From Devosia faecipullorum (GTDB lineage Bacteria; Pseudomonadota; Alphaproteobacteria; Rhizobiales; Devosiaceae), in the NCBI RefSeq assembly GCF_015158295.1, contig NZ_JACDXV010000009.1:1-64000 (forward strand): a DNA stretch of 64,000 nt, in the 5' to 3' direction. The notes under the pieces are model-generated. The model ran no database searches and had not been told where the DNA came from. It saw only the letters and a program-made list of their open reading frames with translations. The position numbers and the translations under genes were made by a program. Below, piece after piece: positions 56,434 to 64,000 of this stretch. Position 1 is the stretch's first letter; every line of letters begins with the position of its first letter.

Positions 56434-58705
56434 GACGCAAACTCCTGTCGATCTTGCCGTCCCATTCGAGGGTGGAGATCATGCCGACCTCTCGAATGCC
56501 CGCCCGCTGGACGGCGGAAAGGCCGGGGCTGCGCTTGAGCGTTTGCAGGACATCGGTGAGTTGCGCAAGGTCGCGCACCTCGATTTCAAAGATCATCTGG
56601 TGGAAGTCCGGCGAAATCATGCGCATGACCAGATTGTTGATATTGGCCTCGCAGGCGGCGATGGCCGAGGAAATCTGCGCCAGCGAGCCGGGGCGGTTGA
56701 CCGATTCCATCGAGATGACGGCGGGATAGAGCCTTTCTTCCTTGCCGCCCAGGTTCCAGCGCACATCGGCCCAGGCGACATCGCTGTCATGCTTGGCGAT
56801 CAGCGCATCGGAATGGATGGGATAAACCGCCAGAGGCATGCCGGGTTCGAGTATGCCCACCAGCCGGTCACCGGGCACAACGCCCTCCCCCGAAACGTGG
56901 ACCGCGGTGTGGAAATCCAGCTCCGCCAGTGCTGCCCTGGCATTGGGACCGGAGCGCTGGCCGCCCGGCACGCGGAAGCGGAACTGATCGGTGGCGCGCA
57001 GCGCGAACCAGCCATCGGCGGTGTCGGCCACGGGCAGGTCGAGCTTGCGGCGGCGCTTGCGGATGCCCTTTACCTGGGCCAGGGCATTTCCCAGCGGCTC
57101 GGAGCCGATCTTGCCCTCGCCCAAGGCGACGAGGAGGTCGCGCTTTGTCGGTTGGTCCAGCGCTTCGGCCAGGGCCTTGGCTTCGGATTCGTCCAGCATC
57201 ACCCCTTCGCGCTCCAGCATCATGGAGAGCACATGATCGCCCAGGGCATAGGCGCGTTGCAGGGCAGATTGGCGCACGGACCGGCGAATGGCGGCGCGGG
57301 CCTTGCCGGTGGCAGCGATGCCTATCCAATTGCTGGGCGGGCGATGGTTCTGATCGCGCAGGATTTCCACCTCGTCGCCCGAGCGCAGCTGGGTGACGAG
57401 CGGCAGGATCAGCCCGTTGATCTTGGCGCCGACACAGGTATCGCCAATATCGGTATGCAGCGCATAGGCGAAATCGATAGGCGTGGCGCCGCGCGGCAGC
57501 GCGATGAGGCGCCCGCGCGGGGTGAAGCAGAAGACCTGATCCTGGAACAGTTCGAGCTTAGTATATTCGAGGAAATCCTCGGAGGCGATGCCGGAGGTCA
57601 GGTGGCTGATGGTCTGGCGCAATGAGCCATAGGCATGCGATTCCAACTCGATCCGCCCGAGATTGGCCGAGGCGCCATCCTTGTAAAGCGCGTGCGCGGC
57701 AATGCCGAATTCGGCGATACGATCCATTTCCTCGGTGCGGATCTGCAATTCGACGCGCTGGCGGCTGGGGCCGACAATGGTGGTGTGTATCGACTGGTAA
57801 TCATTGTGCTTGGGGACCGAGATATAGTCCTTGAAGCGGCCGGGCACGACTTTCCACTGGGTATGGATCAGTCCGATCGTGCGGTAGCACTCCTCGACGG
57901 AGCCGACGATGACGCGGAAGCCGATCATGTCGGAGAGCTGTTCCAGCGCAATGGATTTGCGCTCGATCTTGGAGAAAATCGAATAGGGCGACTTCACCCG
58001 CGCCTTGACCCGCGCCGCGATGCCAACCTCGGCCAGCCGCTCGGTCAATTCATTGGTGATGGTCTCGATGGTTTCCTGATTATCCGCCTGCATCTGCTGG
58101 AGGCGGGCGATCAGGGCCTTGTAATGGTCTGGATGCAGAATGCGGAATGATAGATCCTCCAGCTCGTTGCGCATGTCCTGCATGCCCATGCGCCCGGCCA
58201 GCGGCGCATAAATATCCATGGTTTCCTGGGCGATGCGCTGCTGCTTTTCCGGCGCCATGAAATGCAGGGTGCGCATATTGTGCAGGCGGTCGGCCAGCTT
58301 GACGAGCAGCACGCGCACGTCCTGGCTGATGGCGAGCAGCAACTTGCGCAGATTTTCGGCCTGCGCTTCCTCGCGCGACACCAGGTTCAGCCGCTCGATC
58401 TTGGTCAGCCCATCGACGATGGTGCCGATTTCGGGACCGAACAGCTGATCAATCTCGGCGCGGGTCGCGTCGGTATCTTCGATCGTGTCGTGCAGCAGCC
58501 CCACCGCGATCGAGGCGTCGTCGAGCTTGAGTTCGGTGAGGATGGCGGCGACTTCGAGCGGATGGTTGAAATAGGGGTCGCCGGAGGCGCGCTTCTGCGA
58601 GCCATGCTTTTGCATGGCGTACACATAGGCCTTGTTCAACAAATTCTCATCGGCGTTCGGGTTATAGGCCTGAACGCGCTCGACGAGTTCATACTGGCGC
58701 ATCAT
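56420..58705 (-). CDS. rsh: Bifunctional (p)ppGpp synthetase/hydrolase (RSH, Rel/SpoT)
   Basis: The 761-residue protein controls the stringent response. The hydrolase HD domain (about 30-185) has [20 protein letters not shown] and [12 protein letters not shown]; the synthetase domain (about 235-350) has [15 protein letters not shown] and DMIGFRVIV; then a TGS domain ([22 protein letters not shown]), a helical region and a C-terminal ACT domain. Both activities look intact. It may start at Met1 or Met2. Alphaproteobacteria usually have this single long RSH. Confidence 0.95.
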   Translation of the reverse strand: MMRQYELVERVQAYNPNADENLLNKAYVYAMQKHGSQKRASGDPYFNHPLEVAAILTELKLDDASIAVGLLHDTIEDTDATRAEIDQLFGPEIGTIVDGLTKIERLNLVSREEAQAENLRKLLLAISQDVRVLLVKLADRLHNMRTLHFMAPEKQQRIAQETMDIYAPLAGRMGMQDMRNELEDLSFRILHPDHYKALIARLQQMQADNQETIETITNELTERLAEVGIAARVKARVKSPYSIFSKIERKSIALEQLSDMIGFRVIVGSVEECYRTIGLIHTQWKVVPGRFKDYISVPKHNDYQSIHTTIVGPSRQRVELQIRTEEMDRIAEFGIAAHALYKDGASANLGRIELESHAYGSLRQTISHLTSGIASEDFLEYTKLELFQDQVFCFTPRGRLIALPRGATPIDFAYALHTDIGDTCVGAKINGLILPLVTQLRSGDEVEILRDQNHRPPSNWIGIAATGKARAAIRRSVRQSALQRAYALGDHVLSMMLEREGVMLDESEAKALAEALDQPTKRDLLVALGEGKIGSEPLGNALAQVKGIRKRRRKLDLPVADTADGWFALRATDQFRFRVPGGQRSGPNARAALAELDFHTAVHVSGEGVVPGDRLVGILEPGMPLAVYPIHSDALIAKHDSDVAWADVRWNLGGKEERLYPAVISMESVNRPGSLAQISSAIAACEANINNLVMRMISPDFHQMIFEIEVRDLAQLTDVLQTLKRSPGLSAVQRAGIREVGMISTLEWDGKIDRSLRHDER

Positions 58706-58762
58706 GGATAAAAGTCGCTCACTCTCGGATCAGAGCTTAGCGCCTGTCATGGGGAAATGAAA

Positions 58763-58790
58763 AGAGCGCCCGACGCATGCCGGACGCTCT
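58763..58790 (-). terminator. Intrinsic terminator of rpoZ
   Basis: On the minus strand AGAGCGTCCGG and CGGGCGCTCT form a stem of about 10 pairs with one mismatch, followed by TTTTC. It lies 30 bases after the rpoZ stop. Confidence 0.75.
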
Positions 58791-58820
58791 TCAAATAATT
58801 GCTTTGCGCAATGATGCAAA

Positions 58821-59189
58821 TCAGTCGTCGCGGCGCTCCGGCGGAGCCAGGCTTTCGATGCCGCGCAGCAATTCTTCTTCGCTGATTGTGTCGAAATTGA
58901 TCGAATCGTCGTCGCCAGCGCTTTCGATAAGCGGAGCGGCGCTGGATTCGGGCTCATCGACCTCGACATATTTCTGCAGCGAGTGGATCAGATCCTCGTG
59001 CAAATCTTCCGGAGAAATGGTGCCGTCGCCGATTTCACGCAGGGCAACAACCGGATTTTTGTCGTTGTCGCGCGGAACGGTGATCTGGGCGCCGGAGGAA
59101 ATCATGCGCGCGCGATGAGCGGCCATGAGGACGAGGTCGAAGCGGTTCTCGACCTTTTCAATGCAGTCTTCAACGGTGACGCGTGCCAC
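58821..59189 (-). CDS. rpoZ: RNA polymerase omega subunit
   Basis: The 122-residue protein starts at GTG ([13 protein letters not shown]) with GGAG 6 bases upstream; no ATG fits. It has [18 protein letters not shown] and [11 protein letters not shown], diagnostic of omega. The acidic C-terminal extension is usual in alphaproteobacteria. It is just upstream of the RSH gene, a conserved pairing. Confidence 0.94.
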   Translation of the reverse strand: MARVTVEDCIEKVENRFDLVLMAAHRARMISSGAQITVPRDNDKNPVVALREIGDGTISPEDLHEDLIHSLQKYVEVDEPESSAAPLIESAGDDDSINFDTISEEELLRGIESLAPPERRDD

Positions 59190-59409
59190 GAACGTCTCCA
59201 CAATAGGGGGGATGAGGGTCCGCAATACACGATGGCACTGGCCATGACAAGGTTTAGCGGCAGAAACGGCTTTTTCCGCCCGCCTTGTTCGCTGAAACAA
59301 AATGTGCGAACACCGAATTTAAGTCGGATTTTGATCAATTTCAATTTTCAGCCGCCCGTACCCGGCGGCGCATGACGGTCAAGGGTGCTGCCCTAGCGGA
59401 GACTTTCTC

Positions 59410-59961
59410 ATGGCTATCGATCCTCGCGAGAAGATTGCCCTCTTCATCGACGGAGCCAACCTCTATGCCACGTCCAAGGCGGTGGGGATCGACATCGACT
59501 ATCGCAAATTGCTGAGCGAATTCAGCTCCAAGGCCTATATGCTGCGGGCCAATTATTACACCGCTCTGGTCGAGGATCAGGAATATTCCTCCATCCGGCC
59601 GCTGATCGACTGGCTCGACTACAATGGCTATACGGTGGTCACCAAGCCCGCCAAGGAATTCACCGACGCAACCGGGCGCCGCAAGGTGAAGGGCAATATG
59701 GACATCGAACTCGCCGTTGATGCGCTGGAGCTTTCACCCTATTACGACCATCTGGTGCTGTTTTCCGGTGACGGAGATTTTACCGCCCTGGTCGCTGCCC
59801 TGCAACGCAAGGGCAAGCGCGTGACCGTGGTCTCCACCATGTCCACTTCGACCCCGATGATTTCGGACGATCTGCGCCGGCAGGCCGATTTCTTCCTCGA
59901 TGTCGCCGAACTGGCAAAGAGCGTCGGCCGCCCGCAAGTCCAGAGACCGGCGGAAGCGTAA
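59410..59961 (+). CDS. NYN domain protein, LabA/DUF88 type
   Basis: The 183-residue protein is a PIN-like NYN domain throughout. The acidic metal site is kept: IALFIDGANLY (D14), GNMDIELAVDAL (about 98-109) and LFSGDGDFTALV (about 115-126). It is probably an RNase or RNA-binding regulator, but the target is unknown. It is divergent from rpoZ and has no downstream partner, as long repeat copy B begins about 50 bases after its stop. Confidence 0.9.
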   Translation: MAIDPREKIALFIDGANLYATSKAVGIDIDYRKLLSEFSSKAYMLRANYYTALVEDQEYSSIRPLIDWLDYNGYTVVTKPAKEFTDATGRRKVKGNMDIELAVDALELSPYYDHLVLFSGDGDFTALVAALQRKGKRVTVVSTMSTSTPMISDDLRRQADFFLDVAELAKSVGRPQVQRPAEA

Positions 59962-60007
59962 GACAAGCAACGCCCCAACCCTGCTTCGCCAAAATACACT
60001 ACCCAAC

Positions 60008-60717
60008 TGCTCCAGCGCCTCCCCCCTGAGTGGATGGAACGAGGGTGGGGCTTCCGCAGCATCAGCAATCTTCGCGTCCCATCGGGACCACAAACCCTTC
60101 CACCCACCTCTCGTCACCCTCGGGCGTAGCCCGAGGGCTCTTACAATAGCCGCGTCAGAAAAATCCCTCGGATCACGCCCGAGGGTGACGAATTGCGCGT
60201 GAACTGAACCAAGACTTATCCCCTCTATCCCCCTCCCCCGAAACCTCAGGCACATTATCCGCACTCCTGCACAGGCTGCGCGGTCGCGACGAACAATCGG
60301 TGTGGGGGACCGGATGGAGAAGGGGTCGCCTTTCTTCCGTTCGCGCCTATGGACGGACCCCCGGTACTCTCCCCGGGGAACCATGTCGGGCCCTTCCGGC
60401 TGCACCGGATCGGCAGCTGCCACGTCGCCAGCAGGGCGAAGACGAAGCAGTCCCTCATGGATCGGAGCGGACGTAATTCCGCCGGACCCAGCGCGTTGAA
60501 CGAGCCGCCGGTGCGTCGGGCGAGGTTTTCCTCAACCTATACCTTTGCCGGACCACCGGCACCGAGGCGAATTTCGCCCCACGCCGCAGCTTCGAGTTGT
60601 GCGGCGAAGCCGACATATCGCTCCGGTGGACCGATATGAAACGGGCCATGAGCGCCAAGCTCGAATGGCGGTCTCTCTCCACAGCAAACCCGGAGGCGCC
60701 TCGCCGTCCGGCGCATT
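60008..60717. repeat. Long dispersed repeat, copy B
   Basis: This is the second copy of the element at 23600-24316, in the same orientation. Positions 60214-60640 are identical to 23807-24233 except at 60517. Towards the right end there is a small length difference (60640-60655) and then divergence by 60717. The gap of about 900 bases between the NYN gene and smpB consists of this repeat plus a palindromic element; no gene was recognised. Confidence 0.85.
60111..60191. repeat. Inverted repeat at the left part of long repeat copy B
   Basis: TCGTCACCCTCGGGCGT (60111-60127) and ACGCCCGAGGGTGACGA (60175-60191) are perfectly complementary 17-base arms, with a nested CCCTCGGGC/CCCGAGGG palindrome. 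The copy A arms have one mismatch. Confidence 0.6.
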
Positions 60718-60816
60718 TTCACGCCTGACACATTTAAGAGATGTTCGAAATTCCGAAGGCGCCGCAAACCAGCCTGCCAGGGACATTCCGACCGTGCCGG
60801 GAGCGCCACCTTCGTC

Positions 60817-60839
60817 ACCGCCCGGCTTGTCCGGGCGGT
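60817..60839. repeat. REP-like palindrome, variant ACCGCCCGG
   Basis: ACCGCCCGG and CCGGGCGGT pair around a 5-base loop. This is a diverged relative of the ATTGCCCGG palindromes at 21921 and 32656 and lies 34 bases after the end of smpB, where it may also end transcription. Confidence 0.55.
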
Positions 60840-60872
60840 CCATACGCTGGGTCAGCGCGAGCCGTGGCAGGC

Positions 60873-61370
60873 TTAACCCCGCCCGCCCTCTTTCATGATG
60901 CGTGCCTTGTCGCGGTTCCAGTCGCGATCGCGGCTGGTGGCGCGCTTGTCGAAATTCTTCTTGCCCTTGCCGATACCGATCAAAAGCTTGGCCTTGCCGT
61001 GATCGTTGAAGAACAACTTGAGCGGCACGATCGTATTGCCGGCGCGGGCGACTTCCTGATCGAGCTTGGAGAGCTGCTTTTTCGACACCAGCAATTTGCG
61101 CGGCCGGCGCTCCTGATGGTTGAAGCGGTTGGCCTGCAAATATTCGGGAATATGGGCGTTGATCAGCCAGAGTTCGCCGCCCTCGGGGGAGGCGTAGGAT
61201 TCGGTGATCTGCGCCTTTCCCAGGCGCAAAGACTTGACCTCGGTGCCGGTCAGCACGATGCCAGCTTCCAGCGTATCGCCGATCTCGTAATCGAAACGCG
61301 CGCGACGGTTTTCAGCCACGAGGCCGTGGCTGATCCATCCGTTCTTGTTCTTGTCGTTCTTGCTGCTCAT
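60873..61370 (-). CDS. smpB: SsrA-binding protein SmpB
   Basis: The 165-residue protein brings tmRNA to stalled ribosomes. It has [35 protein letters not shown] and the basic C-terminal tail [15 protein letters not shown]. The gene for tmRNA itself is not in the window. Confidence 0.96.
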   Translation of the reverse strand: MSSKNDKNKNGWISHGLVAENRRARFDYEIGDTLEAGIVLTGTEVKSLRLGKAQITESYASPEGGELWLINAHIPEYLQANRFNHQERRPRKLLVSKKQLSKLDQEVARAGNTIVPLKLFFNDHGKAKLLIGIGKGKKNFDKRATSRDRDWNRDKARIMKEGGRG

Positions 61371-61375
61371 GCGGT

Positions 61376-62251
61376 CTAGATAAGACCTGCATGCGCCAAT
61401 GCAAAGTCCACCGCCTGTTCGGTTTCCTTGGTGACCTTCACCAATGGCAGGCGCAATTCGTTGGCGCAGAGGCCGAGTCGGCTCGCTGCATATTTCACCG
61501 CAGTCGGATTGGGCTCGAGGAACAGGTTCTTGTGCAGATGCACCAGCTTGTCCTGAATGGCGAGCGCACCCTTGTAATCTCCGGCGAGCGACTTTTCCTG
61601 CATCTCAGCACAGAGGCGCGGTGCCAGGTTGGAGGTCACCGAGATACAGCCATGGCCGCCATGGGCATTGAAGCCCAGGGCCGTCATGTCCTCGCCGGAC
61701 AGCAGGATGAAATCCGGTCCGAGCTTGGCGCGTTGCAAGCTGGCCCGCCCCATATCGGCAGTCGCGTCCTTGGCCCCGATGATATTGGGATGGGCTTCAC
61801 GAAGGCGGGCAATGGTATCGACCGTCAGATCGACAATGGTGCGTCCCGGCACCGAATAGAGAATGATCGGAATGCCGACAGACTTGGCCACGGCAGAAAA
61901 ATGTTGGAACAGGCCTTCCTGATTGGGCTTGTTATAATAAGGCACCACCGAGAGCACCGCATCGGCGCCCGACTTCTCGGCATGCTGGGCCAGCGAGACG
62001 GATTCGGCGGTCGCGTTGGAACCGGCTCCGGCAATCACCGGAACGCGGCCATTGGCAACCTCGACGCAAATCTCGACGACGCGATTATGCTCTTCATGGC
62101 TGACCGTGGGGCTCTCGCCGGTCGTCCCCACCGGCACCAGGCCATGGATGCCCTCGGAAATCTGCCATTCGACAAAGCTGGCGAAGGCTTTCTCATCCAC
62201 TGCCCCATCGCGCATGGGGGTGATGAGCGCCGTAATCGAACCTCGCAGCAT
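61376..62251 (-). CDS. dapA: 4-hydroxy-tetrahydrodipicolinate synthase DapA
   Basis: The 291-residue TIM-barrel enzyme starts lysine and diaminopimelate synthesis. It has [16 protein letters not shown], the catalytic Tyr in ILYSVPGRT, and the Schiff-base lysine in IIGAKDAT. It lies 5 bases before smpB on the same strand, the usual dapA-smpB order. Confidence 0.96.
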   Translation of the reverse strand: MLRGSITALITPMRDGAVDEKAFASFVEWQISEGIHGLVPVGTTGESPTVSHEEHNRVVEICVEVANGRVPVIAGAGSNATAESVSLAQHAEKSGADAVLSVVPYYNKPNQEGLFQHFSAVAKSVGIPIILYSVPGRTIVDLTVDTIARLREAHPNIIGAKDATADMGRASLQRAKLGPDFILLSGEDMTALGFNAHGGHGCISVTSNLAPRLCAEMQEKSLAGDYKGALAIQDKLVHLHKNLFLEPNPTAVKYAASRLGLCANELRLPLVKVTKETEQAVDFALAHAGLI

Positions 62252-62414
62252 TTGTCGGTATTCCTCAATTGGGTGCCGGCGCCATGGCTCGGCATTTCAG
62301 GTGTTGGATCGGTTCGTCGCCCGTCGGCGCCGAACAGGGTGGCACCTTACTTTTATCGGCGGCACACGACAAGGCGCGTGAAACGTCTTGTAGAATGGCC
62401 TGCGACATCGGTAA

Positions 62415-63371
62415 ATGGGCCTCATGCTTGCTTTCTTTCAGCGCGCCAGGACCGTACCGAGCGACCATCCGGCCTTTGCCGGCCTGCCGATCCGCCACAT
62501 CCTGTTGCGGGATGCATGCACCAAGGCGGCAGTACATCTGAGGGGCGATTTCAGCGCCGGTCGCATGCCGCTGGTCTGTATACCCGGCTATCAGCGCAAT
62601 ATGAGCGATTTCGTCACCTTCGCCGACAGCTTCCGGCTGCTGGGGCGGGGCGACTGGCCGATGCTGTTGCTTGACCTTCCGGGGCGGGGCCGGGCCGACG
62701 ACCGACCGCAGATCCGCGATTATGGCTCTCTGGCCGACGCAGCCGATCTCGCCGACATCCTTGCCGCCTTGGGAATAAGCAAAGCCATGCTGTTCGGTCA
62801 GGGTTATGGTGGGCAGGTCGCCATGGCGCTGGCCACGGCGCATCCGCTGCTGGTCGGCGGCACGATCCTGCTCGATTCAGGACCGGTGACGGATTCACGC
62901 GGCATTGTACGGCTGCGCAACAATCTGGCCCATGTCGCCAGCCTGCGCGGCAAGACGGCCGCTGCCGGTTTCAGGCGGATGCTGGGCGGCGACCATCCGG
63001 GTCTGGCCGATCCGGTTCTCGATACCCTGGCCTTGCGCACCCACTATTTCGACCGAAAGGGGCGGCCGCAAAAGCTGTTCGATTCCAGGCTCATCGACCT
63101 GCTCAAGGATTTCAGCTTCGATGATATCCTCGTGGCGCAATGGCCGCTCTATGATGCTCTAAAATATGCGCCGCTGCTGCTCTTGCGGACGCAATTGACC
63201 GATCAACTGCGCCGCGAGACGTTCGAGGAGATGGTTCGTCGCCGGCCCGATGCCAAGGCGTTTACGATCGCCGGCCAGGGTTCCCCTGCCCTGCTCGATC
63301 AGAGCCCCGAAATCGAGGCAATCGCGGAATTCGTTTTCGTCCTTTCCGCCAAGACCCGCAAGGCGGCTTAG
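62415..63371 (+). CDS. Alpha/beta-hydrolase fold protein lacking nucleophile and catalytic His
   Basis: The 318-residue protein has the alpha/beta-hydrolase fold: PLVCIPGYQRNMSDF (oxyanion strand), LLLDLPGRGRADD, and the elbow, which reads LFGQGYGGQVA instead of G-x-S-x-G, so the nucleophile Ser is Gly. The C-terminal loop reads AGQGSPALLD where the family has GHxP, so the catalytic His is also missing; the acidic residue in LRTQLTDQL remains. It is likely a pseudoenzyme or uses another mechanism. The start is weakly supported; ATG at 62424 is possible. Confidence 0.85.
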   Translation: MGLMLAFFQRARTVPSDHPAFAGLPIRHILLRDACTKAAVHLRGDFSAGRMPLVCIPGYQRNMSDFVTFADSFRLLGRGDWPMLLLDLPGRGRADDRPQIRDYGSLADAADLADILAALGISKAMLFGQGYGGQVAMALATAHPLLVGGTILLDSGPVTDSRGIVRLRNNLAHVASLRGKTAAAGFRRMLGGDHPGLADPVLDTLALRTHYFDRKGRPQKLFDSRLIDLLKDFSFDDILVAQWPLYDALKYAPLLLLRTQLTDQLRRETFEEMVRRRPDAKAFTIAGQGSPALLDQSPEIEAIAEFVFVLSAKTRKAA

Positions 63372-63862
63372 CCGGTCTGGCGCAAAACAGGTTCGGTGGC
63401 GAGCAGCACCGCCTGCTCTATCCATTGCTCACGGCGAATACGGCCCTTGATCGCCACGCGGCCATCCAGCCAATCCACATGCACCGCGTCCCAGCCGGCG
63501 ATCTGGTCGAAGTGATAGATGCCCTGATCGTTGAGCGCCTGCTCCGTCTTAGGCCCTATTCCCTTGATTTTTCGAAGATCATCCGCCCTGCCGCTGCGGG
63601 GGCCAGGCAATGATGGCGGCCGCTGCATCTGGCTTGTCGGCACGATGACGGCCGCTTCTTCCCGCTCGGAAAGCTGCGCCAGACGGCGCGCGCCGGATCT
63701 TGGCACTGGCGTCACCACCATGGACGCCTGCGGCGGTGTCAGGCTTGGACCTGCAGTAAGGCGGCGAGCCAGGCGATGGCCGGAATAGCCGATCACGCAG
63801 CCTGCAAGATAGAAGCCAAGGATCAGCAGGGCGATCTCGATGACATGATCGAGCGTGATCAT
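63368..63862 (-). CDS. Membrane-anchored helix-hairpin-helix protein
   Basis: The 164-residue protein has one N-terminal transmembrane segment (about 7-27), a proline-rich linker (about 38-90) and a helix-hairpin-helix domain (about 92-130) with DDLRKIKGIGPKTEQALNDQ, which is non-sequence-specific DNA binding in many proteins or a protein-interaction module. Similar short proteins are frequent in alphaproteobacteria. It is coupled to the upstream gene by TTATGA. Confidence 0.85.
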   Translation of the reverse strand: MITLDHVIEIALLILGFYLAGCVIGYSGHRLARRLTAGPSLTPPQASMVVTPVPRSGARRLAQLSEREEAAVIVPTSQMQRPPSLPGPRSGRADDLRKIKGIGPKTEQALNDQGIYHFDQIAGWDAVHVDWLDGRVAIKGRIRREQWIEQAVLLATEPVLRQTG

Positions 63863-64000
63863 AATTCATCCCCACCCTGCCCCGGTCGTGACAAACTCAT
63901 CCAGCCGGTCACAACACCGACGCAGGAGGCGGCGAGCAGATAGGGCCAATAGACACCGATGAGGAAAACCAGCGATGCCCAGACATTCGCCACGGATTCA
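63859..64000 (-). CDS. Partial membrane protein gene (3' end only)
   Basis: The last 46 codons of a minus-strand gene run from the window edge and end in GGDEL and TGA, overlapping the next start in ATGA. The readable part has one hydrophobic segment (VWASLVFLIGVYWPYLLAA, VGVVTGWM) and looks like a membrane protein tail. It is probably translated together with the HHH gene. Confidence 0.65.
   Translation of the reverse strand, partial: ESVANVWASLVFLIGVYWPYLLAASCVGVVTGWMSLSRPGQGGDEL

Noticed and set aside
59734..60423. 229-residue minus-strand frame running from long repeat copy B into the NYN gene
   Set aside because: It runs antisense through the NYN gene, and its repeat-derived half does not continue in the same way in copy A. 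No protein family features are visible.

Overview
The window is chromosomal DNA of an alphaproteobacterium, most likely of the Hyphomicrobiales (Rhizobiales) and close to the Devosia group. This is inferred from gene order (rpoZ-RSH-pyrE-acpS-lepB-rnc-era-recO and bamE/CBP3/DUF177/plsX/fabH/ihfA/merR), the ldtR/ldtP pair, the GC-rich codon use and the short REP-like palindromes around ATTGCCCGG. No taxonomic marker gene (rRNA) is present, so the genus is a guess.

Region 1-12172 is the right-hand part of a genomic island that ends at the 3' end of tRNA-Pro(GGG); its left end lies outside the window. It carries a complete type I restriction-modification operon (hsdR-hsdM-hsdS plus a small downstream gene), an NYN/OST-HTH protein, a two-gene unit of a membrane-anchored GAF-like protein and a Panacea/DUF4065 protein, a tyrosine recombinase, a DUF488 protein, and a possible replication module (a putative winged-helix protein next to four 28-bp iteron-like repeats and a DnaA-box-like site).

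Region 12173-21892 holds the tRNA, a universal stress protein, a small unknown protein, a copper nitrite reductase (NirK) without denitrification partners, then an AraC regulator divergent from a CUT1 sugar ABC transporter operon that ends in a fusion of a Gfo/Idh/MocA oxidoreductase with an aldo-keto reductase. An MFS exporter gene converges on it.

Region 23417-33732 contains the first copy of a long dispersed repeat, an FMN riboswitch in front of a RibN-type riboflavin transporter, and a myo-inositol catabolic locus: iolR, a fused iolC/aldolase, iolD, iolE, a small DUF3329 membrane protein, iolB, and iolG on the other strand. Three candidate IolR operators with the same N6-spaced palindrome precede iolR, iolC and iolG, which ties the locus together as one regulon.

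Region 33865-63859 is mostly housekeeping: merR-ihfA, fabH-plsX-DUF177-CBP3, bamE, nusB-ribH, nrdR, glyA, a BA14K protein, the L,D-transpeptidase/LdtR pair, hemB, an RDD protein and bpt, parC, recO-era-rnc-lepB-acpS-pyrE-RSH, rpoZ, a LabA-like NYN protein, a second copy of the long repeat, smpB, dapA, an alpha/beta-hydrolase that has lost its nucleophile and histidine, and a membrane-anchored helix-hairpin-helix protein. ribD and ribE, often found between nrdR and ribH in related genomes, are absent here. The last 142 bases are the 3' end of a membrane protein gene.
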